This document shows positions 18,756 to 24,292 of a stretch of 64,000 nucleotides of DNA, in pieces. The position numbers and the translations under genes were made by a program. The notes beneath the pieces are model-generated. The model was not told the DNA's origin. It saw only the letters and a list, made by a program, of their open reading frames with translations, and did no database searches. This DNA comes from Sphingobacterium sp. SGG-5. Lineage in GTDB: Bacteria; Bacteroidota; Bacteroidia; Sphingobacteriales; Sphingobacteriaceae. Numbering within the stretch: position 1 is the stretch's first letter; every line of letters begins with the position of its first letter. The stretch spans positions 186,001-250,000 of the forward strand of contig NZ_JAAKGO010000005.1 in NCBI RefSeq assembly GCF_011043525.1, in the 5' to 3' direction.

Positions 18756-18782
18756 AATTTCATCCTAAATTACCAAAACACC

Positions 18783-19265
18783 AAGGGACATAAACATAAG
18801 TCCAGACGACTCATACCTTCGCCCTCAGGATTTATTACATACACTCCGGACAGAGTGTCTTCGCCTTGAGAGTACGCACATCCCTCCTGGGGATACGGGA
18901 AATATACCAAGGGATATCTCGGTCGCCCCAAAGGATATTCTGATCTGCCCAGAGCCCACTTTGGCTCATCCGAGGGCTGTCTTACTCCTTCCAAGGAATA
19001 TACCCGACTTCCCTGAGTACCCACAACGTATACCAAGGTAAATACGATGAACCCCAAGGAGTGAACGAACTTCCCTCTCCTGTCTGCCACATAATCCGAA
19101 GGGACTATACTTTCCCCTCTGAAGAAAACAACATCCCCCTAAGTGTCTGTCAAATACCCCAAGTACTCAGCAAATCATTCCACGGAGACAAACAATTCTC
19201 CCTTCGAGAAAATGCCTTTTTCCGAAGGAAATCTTGAACCCCCCGATGGGAAAGCAAAATTTACC
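18783..19265. repeat. 23-unit degenerate 21-bp periodic array
   Basis: The segment divides into 23 consecutive units of exactly 21 bp (483 bp) with no net slippage. By hand count, position 20 is C in 23/23 units, position 21 is C in 19 and T in 4, and position 4 is G in 19/23. Each unit runs from a purine-rich start (most often AAGG) to a pyrimidine-rich end (TTCCC or similar), while the 14 or so internal bases vary freely, often TATAC-like. Reading frames on both strands show weak seven-residue periodicity but contain in-frame stops, so it is not a clean coding repeat. 21 bp equals two turns of B-DNA, which would place every CC/GG junction on one face. A less regular unit may precede it at 18762-18782. 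Confidence 0.85.
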
Positions 19266-19329
19266 ACGGTTTTTTTTCGACGCCAAATCCAACACTTTCA
19301 TTCAGAAATACTGCATAAAGATATCGATA

Positions 19330-19346
19330 ATCCCGTTTTTCGGGAT
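19330..19346 (+). other. Small hairpin between array and large inverted repeat
   Basis: ATCCCG, TTTTT, CGGGAT: a 6-bp perfect stem with a five-T loop, 64 bp after the last array unit. There is no T tract behind it, so a terminator role is doubtful. Confidence 0.5.
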
Positions 19347-19373
19347 ACAACGACAAGATAACAAATGACAAAA

Positions 19374-19433
19374 GGGGTAAAATCCTGCCAAAAAGTTTTT
19401 TAACCTTTGCGAATTTTGGCAGGATTTTACCCC
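19374..19433. repeat. Perfect 20-bp inverted repeat (60-bp hairpin)
   Basis: GGGGTAAAATCCTGCCAAAA at 19374-19393 is matched without error by its reverse complement at 19414-19433 around a 20-nt AT-rich loop. This is far beyond ordinary terminators, and there is no T tract on the plus side. It stands between the 21-bp array and the FN3-like gene. It may be a recombination or regulator site, a transcript-end structure, or a protective mRNA hairpin. Confidence 0.9.
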
Positions 19434-19454
19434 ATCCATTAATTTCTTGTGCCG

Positions 19455-19462
19455 TATGTTTG
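19455..19462 (+). promoter_or_regulatory. Candidate promoter -7 element for the FN3-like gene
   Basis: TATGTTTG matches TAnnTTTG. No TTG lies at the proper -33 spacing, since that space is occupied by the right arm of the 20-bp inverted repeat. A short inverted repeat TTGTGC/GCACAA (19447-19452, 19474-19479) surrounds it. Confidence 0.35.
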
Positions 19463-19511
19463 TATCGTTGCTAGCACAAATATTATTTTTTAACTTTTAA
19501 ATTTTTAAAAC

Positions 19512-20129
19512 ATGAGCAAATTAACATTAAATGAAAAAGAACAAACTGACGTGCAGTTCATGCAGACTGCCGAACAGATCCTGACAAAGATGACAGCGGA
19601 ATCCACCCTCTTCGCTACTCCGATTCCGGAATTGTCGGTATTGGAAACTGCTTTGACAGCATTCCGCGCCGCGGCTACAGAAGCAGCTTACCGGGACACG
19701 CGAGCCATCCTTATCCGCAATCAAAAAAGGAAAGAATTGGTGTACGTCCTCAAAGAACTCGCTAAGTATGTGGATACCGTTGCCGGTGATGACGACAGCA
19801 CCATATTGGCTGCAGGGTTTAGCATACGTAAGGCAGATGACTCCTACAAGGGATTGGTGCCTAAAGCACAACAACCTGTTGCCGAACCGGATCAGATAGG
19901 CAGTGGCCGCATAACACTCCGGACTAAAGCTTGGACGGGGGCACGTATGTACAACTTTCAGTACCGTCTGAAAGGAAGCACAGAAGAATGGAAGTCACAA
20001 CTGAGCTCGAAAAGCAGCTGTGTCATCGAAGGACTGGAAACCTTCAAAGAATATGAGTTCCGCGCGACCTACATGGGCATAGACCCGACGCCGAATTTCA
20101 GCGATATTTCCAGTAGCTACGTCCTTTAG
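19512..20129 (+). CDS. Small protein with helical N-terminus and FN3-like C-terminal domain
   Basis: 205 aa, no signal peptide. Residues 10-105 form helices with an Ala-rich middle (LETALTAFRAAATEAAYRDTRAILIRNQKRKELVYVLKEL). After a short linker, residues 130-205 look like a fibronectin type III beta sandwich: RITLRTKAWTGARMYNFQYRL, CVIEGLETFKEYEFRATYMG, ending SDISSSYVL. I know similar two-part proteins as uncharacterised families in Bacteroidota; no function is established to my knowledge. It follows the 21-bp array and the 20-bp hairpin directly, so these may be one module. A C-terminus like this can serve binding or assembly. Confidence 0.75.
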   Translation: MSKLTLNEKEQTDVQFMQTAEQILTKMTAESTLFATPIPELSVLETALTAFRAAATEAAYRDTRAILIRNQKRKELVYVLKELAKYVDTVAGDDDSTILAAGFSIRKADDSYKGLVPKAQQPVAEPDQIGSGRITLRTKAWTGARMYNFQYRLKGSTEEWKSQLSSKSSCVIEGLETFKEYEFRATYMGIDPTPNFSDISSSYVL

Positions 20130-20257
20130 ACAACAACAGAAACAGGCTGTGCCCTAATGGGTTCCGGGTAACTCATCGAACAGGGCAACATTTCTTGGAA
20201 TTAAAAAGAACTTCCGGCGACGGAGGTCATCACAAAGCGTATCATAATCGCTAAAAA
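20130..20257. other. Non-coding leader between FN3-like gene and coiled-coil gene
   Basis: 128 bp with no ORF. It begins right after the FN3-like stop and shows no clear terminator until the hairpin at 20280-20360. Its A-rich 3' end (CTAAAAAATG) looks like a weak translation start region for the small ORF at 20258. Confidence 0.4.
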
Positions 20258-20389
20258 ATGAATCAATTTGAAAATAACACCGTCATTTCCTATCTTGACT
20301 GCGCAGGAAACAAAAAGTACAACGCCAGATCGAGCTTTGGGAATGACGGTTGTTTTTTTTCTCCGACATTAAATCATCGATTATCATGA
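20258..20389 (+). CDS. Possible 43-aa small ORF coupled to the coiled-coil gene
   Basis: ATG at 20258 opens a 43-codon frame (MNQFENNTVISYLDCAGNKK...) whose TGA overlaps the ATG of the next gene in an ATGA junction (20386-20389). No family is recognised. The frame also spans a long hairpin with a T tract, so it may be a leader peptide involved in attenuation rather than a functional protein. Its reality rests only on the in-frame overlap; chance is possible. Confidence 0.35.
   Translation: MNQFENNTVISYLDCAGNKKYNARSSFGNDGCFFSPTLNHRLS
20280..20360 (+). terminator. Long-loop stem with T tract inside the small ORF (terminator or attenuator)
   Basis: CCGTCATTTCC at 20280-20290 pairs with GGGAATGACGG at 20339-20349 (11 bp, one G-T) across a 48-nt loop, and T8 follows at 20353-20360. 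It lies before the coiled-coil gene and overlaps the small ORF, so translation could melt it. The stem and T tract are plain; the attenuation role is inferred. Confidence 0.6.
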
Positions 20390-21081
20390 AAGAAATTGTC
20401 AACGAACATCCATTGCGCCCCATCATACTACAGTTTGAATTCGACAAACCCCAGATGGAGTTTGAAAAAAAAGGTCTTGACGCCCATTATCTCATGCACG
20501 ACCTGACCTGGGATATGCTGCAACAGCTTAAGGCGCACAACCAAGCGTTGGAAGAAGTCGATCTGGGGATTGCCGAACTGGATTATATGCTATTGCCTCT
20601 CGAGCAGGACCTGGATATTCTCGAGGTATTTCTCCAGATTCAAGATCCGTCTGTACTGCCTTTTGACGAAAAGGATGGTGAGGGGGAGATCAATATTGAT
20701 CTGGGCAGCTTCTACGAAAGCGTACGTCAGCACAACAAGAAGCTGCAGGAACTGCATGCGGAGATGCTTCGCGAAAATCAGTGGTTTGAACAACATTTTG
20801 ACATGATCTACGAGAAGGAGAGCTGGATCGACAGTGATCTTTGGAATGACATTCATCAGATTTACCGCAACTACCTACAGGCACAGGTCGATATCGTCAC
20901 GCTCGACCGGGACCAAGAAGAGTTCCGCGGCACATTGTCCGAAGTATTCGATTACCAAGATGGCTATCGGGAATACGGCGAAGCCATCTTCGAAGCCTAC
21001 ACGAGGCTGCATGAACGATCGGAAAAAAACTACCGCCGTGCGGAAGTCGTCAACGAAGCATTGAATAAGATGCAGCGTTAG
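20386..21081 (+). CDS. Acidic coiled-coil protein of unknown function
   Basis: About 231 aa from MKEIVNEHP. The frame is open to 20350, but the T-tract-encoded Phe run there argues against that start. It is strongly acidic and almost entirely helical: DLTWDMLQQLKAHNQALEEVD, LEQDLDILEVFLQIQDPS, then LGSFYESVRQHNKKLQELHAEMLRENQWFEQHFD and similar heptad-like stretches to the end. No signal peptide, no transmembrane segment and no catalytic motif are seen. It lies in the same direction as the FN3-like gene and may be its partner. Fold and function are unrecognised. Confidence 0.7.
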   Translation: MKEIVNEHPLRPIILQFEFDKPQMEFEKKGLDAHYLMHDLTWDMLQQLKAHNQALEEVDLGIAELDYMLLPLEQDLDILEVFLQIQDPSVLPFDEKDGEGEINIDLGSFYESVRQHNKKLQELHAEMLRENQWFEQHFDMIYEKESWIDSDLWNDIHQIYRNYLQAQVDIVTLDRDQEEFRGTLSEVFDYQDGYREYGEAIFEAYTRLHERSEKNYRRAEVVNEALNKMQR

Positions 21082-21090
21082 GTTCCCTAC

Positions 21091-21163
21091 GGCGCAATAT
21101 TCCGAATATAATCTAAAAATTAGGCGTAATATTTCGATTAGCGTACTTCCTTTCGTAATTTTG
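21091..21163 (+). promoter_or_regulatory. Candidate fabG promoter with 17-bp direct repeats
   Basis: GGCGCAATATTCCGAAT (21091-21107) and GGCGTAATATTTCGATT (21123-21139) are near-identical direct repeats 32 bp apart, about three helical turns. The second covers the -33 position of a TAATTTTG -7 box (21156-21163). The arrangement suggests an operator for a regulator of the downstream operon. Confidence 0.45.
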
Positions 21164-21239
21164 ACCGCTTACATCTCGTATCATGATAGAACGTGAGTGG
21201 CAGCAAAAGATTTAACACGCATAAAATAATTATTTACAT

Positions 21240-21983
21240 ATGAAATTACTCGAAGGAAAAACAGCATTAGTCACAGGTGCTTCTAAAGGTATCGGACGCA
21301 AGATTGCTGAAGTTTTCGCACAGCACGGCGCTAATGTTGCGTTCACTTATTTATCTTCCGTAGAAAAAGGCCAGGCCTTAGAGCAGGAGCTGCAGGCTTA
21401 CGGAACCCAAGTCAAAGGCTACCGCTCAGATGCTTCAAAATTTGAGGAGGCCGAAAAGCTGATCAATGACATCGTTGCGGATTTTGGGACGTTAGAAGTT
21501 GTCGTGAACAACGCCGGCATTACCAAAGATGGCCTGTTGATGCGTATGACAGAAGAGAATTGGGACGATGTCATCAATATCAACCTTAAATCGATCTTCA
21601 ATATCACCAAAGCGGCGTCTAAAATCATGATGAAAAACCGCAAAGGCTCCTTCATCAATATGTCTTCTGTCGTCGGTGTGCAAGGCAATGCCGGACAAGC
21701 AAATTACGCCGCTTCCAAAGCTGGTATCATCGGCTTCACCAAATCTGTCGCGAAGGAATTAGGCTCACGTAATATCCGGGCCAACGTGATTGCCCCAGGC
21801 TTTATCCGTACGGAGATGACCGATGTTCTTGACCCGAAGGTAGTTGAAGGTTGGGAAGCAGGTATTCCGCTGAAACGTGCAGGAGAACCCGAAGATGTAG
21901 CCAATGCCTGCCTTTATCTGGCATCGGATCTATCTTCTTATGTTACCGGACAGATTCTCCCTGTCGACGGTGGTATGTTATAA
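21240..21983 (+). CDS. fabG: 3-oxoacyl-ACP reductase FabG-type SDR
   Basis: 247 aa classical SDR. It has TGASKGIGRKIAE near residue 11, NNAGIT near 88, catalytic Ser in FINMSSVVG near 137, and YAASKAG (Tyr/Lys) near 153. The C-terminus is YVTGQILPVDGGML, the usual FabG ending. It reduces beta-ketoacyl-ACP with NADPH in fatty acid or related acyl-chain synthesis. The next gene, LuxE-like, starts 3 bp after its stop, which hints at a dedicated acyl-modification pathway rather than bulk fatty acid synthesis. Confidence 0.92.
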   Translation: MKLLEGKTALVTGASKGIGRKIAEVFAQHGANVAFTYLSSVEKGQALEQELQAYGTQVKGYRSDASKFEEAEKLINDIVADFGTLEVVVNNAGITKDGLLMRMTEENWDDVININLKSIFNITKAASKIMMKNRKGSFINMSSVVGVQGNAGQANYAASKAGIIGFTKSVAKELGSRNIRANVIAPGFIRTEMTDVLDPKVVEGWEAGIPLKRAGEPEDVANACLYLASDLSSYVTGQILPVDGGML

Positions 21984-21985
21984 TC

Positions 21986-22966
21986 ATGCTTACGAAAGAA
22001 CAGATTTTTACGATAGATAATGAGGAAGACTTCAATGCTATGGCATTGGAGTCTTTCCATTATCAAGCTCATCATACACCAGTATACCAACAGTATCTTT
22101 CTCTGCTTCATGCCGATATTTCTTCTATATCACATTATACCCAAATCCCATTTTTACCTATACAATTTTTCAAGACTCAGGAGGTTTTGGCCTCAGGGTC
22201 TTCACCTCACGTTACTTTTAGCAGCTCGGGCACAACCGGTATGATAAACAGTAAACATCCCGTGGCTGACATCTCCTGGTACGAAGAAAGTTTCCGGCTG
22301 GCATTCCATCAGTTTTATGGAGATGTCAAGGATATGGCCATACTGGCCCTGCTTCCTTCCTATTTAGAACGCGAAGGTTCTTCCTTAATTTATATGGTGG
22401 ATGATCTGATCAAATCGTCGCAGCAACCCGAAAGCAATTATTTTCTGTACAATCATGATGAGCTTTATACCAGTCTGCTGACCCTTCGCGATAAAGGTAC
22501 CAAGACAATCCTGATCGGAGTCACCTATGCCTTACTGGATTTTATCGAGCGCTACCACCTTGATTTCCCTGATCTCATTGTTATGGAGACAGGTGGCATG
22601 AAAGGTAAGCGTAAAGAGATGGTCCGCGAAGAACTTCATAACGCCTTAAAAAAAGGCTTTGGCGTGTCGGCCATTCATTCGGAATACGGCATGACCGAAT
22701 TGCTGTCGCAAGGATACTCGCATGGAGAGGGCGTATTCCAAACACCGCCCTGGATGAAAATATTGTTTCGAGACACCAATGATCCGTTGACCCTGTTGGA
22801 CAGCAAAAAGACAGGAGCAATAAATGTCATTGATCTAGCCAATTATTACTCCTGTTCGTTCATTGCCACCCAGGATTTGGGAAAGCTTTATCCCGACGGC
22901 TCCTTCGAAGTTTTAGGTCGCTTCGATAATGCCGACATCCGGGGCTGTAATCTGCTTGTGCAGTGA
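21986..22966 (+). CDS. LuxE/PaaK-like acyl-protein synthetase / acyltransferase
   Basis: About 326 aa from MLTKEQIFT; the frame extends into fabG, but the chosen ATG is 3 bp after the fabG stop. It has the adenylate-forming P-loop-like motif FSSSGTTGMINS near residue 76 and the conserved AIHSEYGMTELLSQGY near 230. The C-terminal part is GRFDNADIRGCNLLVQ. These are features of LuxE-type acyl-protein synthetases, which activate an acyl group as AMP. The substrate is unknown. Its last 40 bp are repeated at 24239-24278, on the far side of the ATPase gene. Confidence 0.85.
   Translation: MLTKEQIFTIDNEEDFNAMALESFHYQAHHTPVYQQYLSLLHADISSISHYTQIPFLPIQFFKTQEVLASGSSPHVTFSSSGTTGMINSKHPVADISWYEESFRLAFHQFYGDVKDMAILALLPSYLEREGSSLIYMVDDLIKSSQQPESNYFLYNHDELYTSLLTLRDKGTKTILIGVTYALLDFIERYHLDFPDLIVMETGGMKGKRKEMVREELHNALKKGFGVSAIHSEYGMTELLSQGYSHGEGVFQTPPWMKILFRDTNDPLTLLDSKKTGAINVIDLANYYSCSFIATQDLGKLYPDGSFEVLGRFDNADIRGCNLLVQ
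22927..22966. repeat. 40-bp direct repeat, left copy (end of LuxE-like gene)
   Basis: From TAATGCCGAC to CAGTGA, matching 24239-24278 with one mismatch (C at 22936 versus T at 24248). It includes the last 13 codons and stop of the LuxE-like gene. Confidence 0.9.
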
Positions 22967-22974
22967 GCTCGAAT

Positions 22975-24159
22975 TTAAAACAAGTCTGACGGTTCCATCG
23001 ATAAAAAATCCGCCCAAGGAATGCCCGAAGCCCCTACGAGTAACACTTTGTCTGGCACAACAGCTTTAGAAAAGGCAGGCATAGCAACGCCAGTTTGTTT
23101 ATTCCCACTTTTTACCTCCAGACCGATCACCTTACCCCGACGTTCCAGAACAAAATCGACTTCATATCTGCCTTCCCTCCAATAGTGTATATTGTATCCT
23201 CCGGAATAGGCACTATTGAGCAAATGCGCCCCAACAGCCGACTCAACAATGCGTCCCCACTGTCCCGGCTGTCTCCGGATTTCATCAAAATTGTCATCAC
23301 GCTGAGCACTAATAAGAGCCGTGTTATGTACCTGAAATTTTGGGCTGGAAGAGCGCTTTCTAATCAGTTTGGAATCATATTTCTCCAACCCTGCGAGCAG
23401 ACCTGCTGTGTCCAGCAAGCCGAGATAATGCGCCAATGTCGTCGTATTTCCGGCATCCACAAGTTGCCCTAACATTTTGGAATAAGCCATAATTTGCCCC
23501 GAATAATTACAGCCCAGCTCAAACAACCTTCTCATCAAAGCCGGTTTATCCACCCGGGTCAACATCAGGATATCTCTCGAAATACTTGTATCTATCAACG
23601 AATCACGCACATACCGTTTCCAACGATCTTCTTCATCGACGAGTGCAGCAGCGCCGGGGTATCCTCCGAACCATGCATACTTATGGGCGTCCCAACCAAA
23701 AGCCCCCTGCATTTCACGGAAAGACCAATGCCCCATATACATCGTCTCAAACCGTCCTGCCAACGACTCGGTAAGACCTTGCTGCAACAAAAGGCGTGAT
23801 GAGCCCAACAAGATCACTTTTACTGTATTCCCCTCTCGTGTATCTGTATCCCACAATAGTTTGACAGTTTCGCTCCAATTTGCAATTTTCTGGATCTCAT
23901 CAATAATTAGTAAAAATTCTTGCCCCTCTTGCTGTTTCATTAACAGACGTGCCGTCTCCCACTGTTGTTCTAACCATACTGTTCCGGCTGCAGAAACAGC
24001 GTCGGCACTCACAAAATGATAAGAATACGAATACTGAGCTACTAATTGTGTTACCAAGGTGGTTTTACCCACTTGGCGTGGCCCCATCAGTACCTGAATA
24101 AACCTGCGAGGCTCTTTTATCCTCTTTATAATTTCCTGTAAATAAGATCTTTCAAACAT
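22975..24159 (-). CDS. AAA ATPase with DUF4143 domain (AAA_14 family)
   Basis: About 394 aa from MFERSYLQEI. An alternative start at 24177 would place the start inside the inverted repeat. Walker A is VLMGPRQVGKTTLV near residue 35, and LLIIDEIQKIANWSE is Walker B near 95. The C-terminal DUF4143-type domain is marked by YSKMLGQLVDAGNTTTLAHYLGLLDTAGLLAGLEKY, and later EVDFVLERRGKVIGLEVKSG, a PD-(D/E)xK nuclease-like strand pattern common in this family. Function is unknown; such ATPases are scattered and seem mobile. It is bracketed by 40-bp direct repeats. Confidence 0.88.
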   Translation of the reverse strand: MFERSYLQEIIKRIKEPRRFIQVLMGPRQVGKTTLVTQLVAQYSYSYHFVSADAVSAAGTVWLEQQWETARLLMKQQEGQEFLLIIDEIQKIANWSETVKLLWDTDTREGNTVKVILLGSSRLLLQQGLTESLAGRFETMYMGHWSFREMQGAFGWDAHKYAWFGGYPGAAALVDEEDRWKRYVRDSLIDTSISRDILMLTRVDKPALMRRLFELGCNYSGQIMAYSKMLGQLVDAGNTTTLAHYLGLLDTAGLLAGLEKYDSKLIRKRSSSPKFQVHNTALISAQRDDNFDEIRRQPGQWGRIVESAVGAHLLNSAYSGGYNIHYWREGRYEVDFVLERRGKVIGLEVKSGNKQTGVAMPAFSKAVVPDKVLLVGASGIPWADFLSMEPSDLF

Positions 24160-24168
24160 GTAAAGCAA

Positions 24169-24212
24169 TTTACTCAATGTATTGAGTAAAATTAATCAAT
24201 ACATTGAGTAAA
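24169..24212 (-). promoter_or_regulatory. 17-bp perfect inverted repeat upstream of the ATPase gene
   Basis: TTTACTCAATGTATTGA (24169-24185) and its exact reverse complement (24196-24212) surround 10 bp, immediately upstream of the preferred ATPase start at 24159. Each arm is itself partly palindromic (ACTCAATGTATTGAGT). This looks like a dimeric operator or an element end. Confidence 0.8.
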
Positions 24213-24238
24213 TAAAAATATTTTGGTATCCAAAACTC

Positions 24239-24278
24239 TAATGCCGATATCCGGGGCTGTAATCTGCTTGTGCAGTGA
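24239..24278. repeat. 40-bp direct repeat, right copy
   Basis: Repeats the last 40 bp of the LuxE-like gene (22927-22966) with one mismatch. A GGGAAACGTCCC hairpin follows and overlaps the stop of the GLUG lipoprotein gene; it may be the original end of the LuxE-like transcription unit. Confidence 0.9.
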
Positions 24279-24292
24279 AAGGGAAACGTCCC

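Noticed and set aside
18770..19090. Minus-strand frame of about 106 codons across the 21-bp array, with YPLGRPRYPL-like heptads
   Set aside because: The seven-residue period follows from the 21-bp nucleotide period; the start would be GTG without ribosome-binding context, and neither strand has a frame open across the whole array.
18783..19265. CRISPR array
   Set aside because: There are no constant repeats of 24 bp or more, no separate spacers and no cas genes; the conserved part is only a few bases per 21-bp unit.
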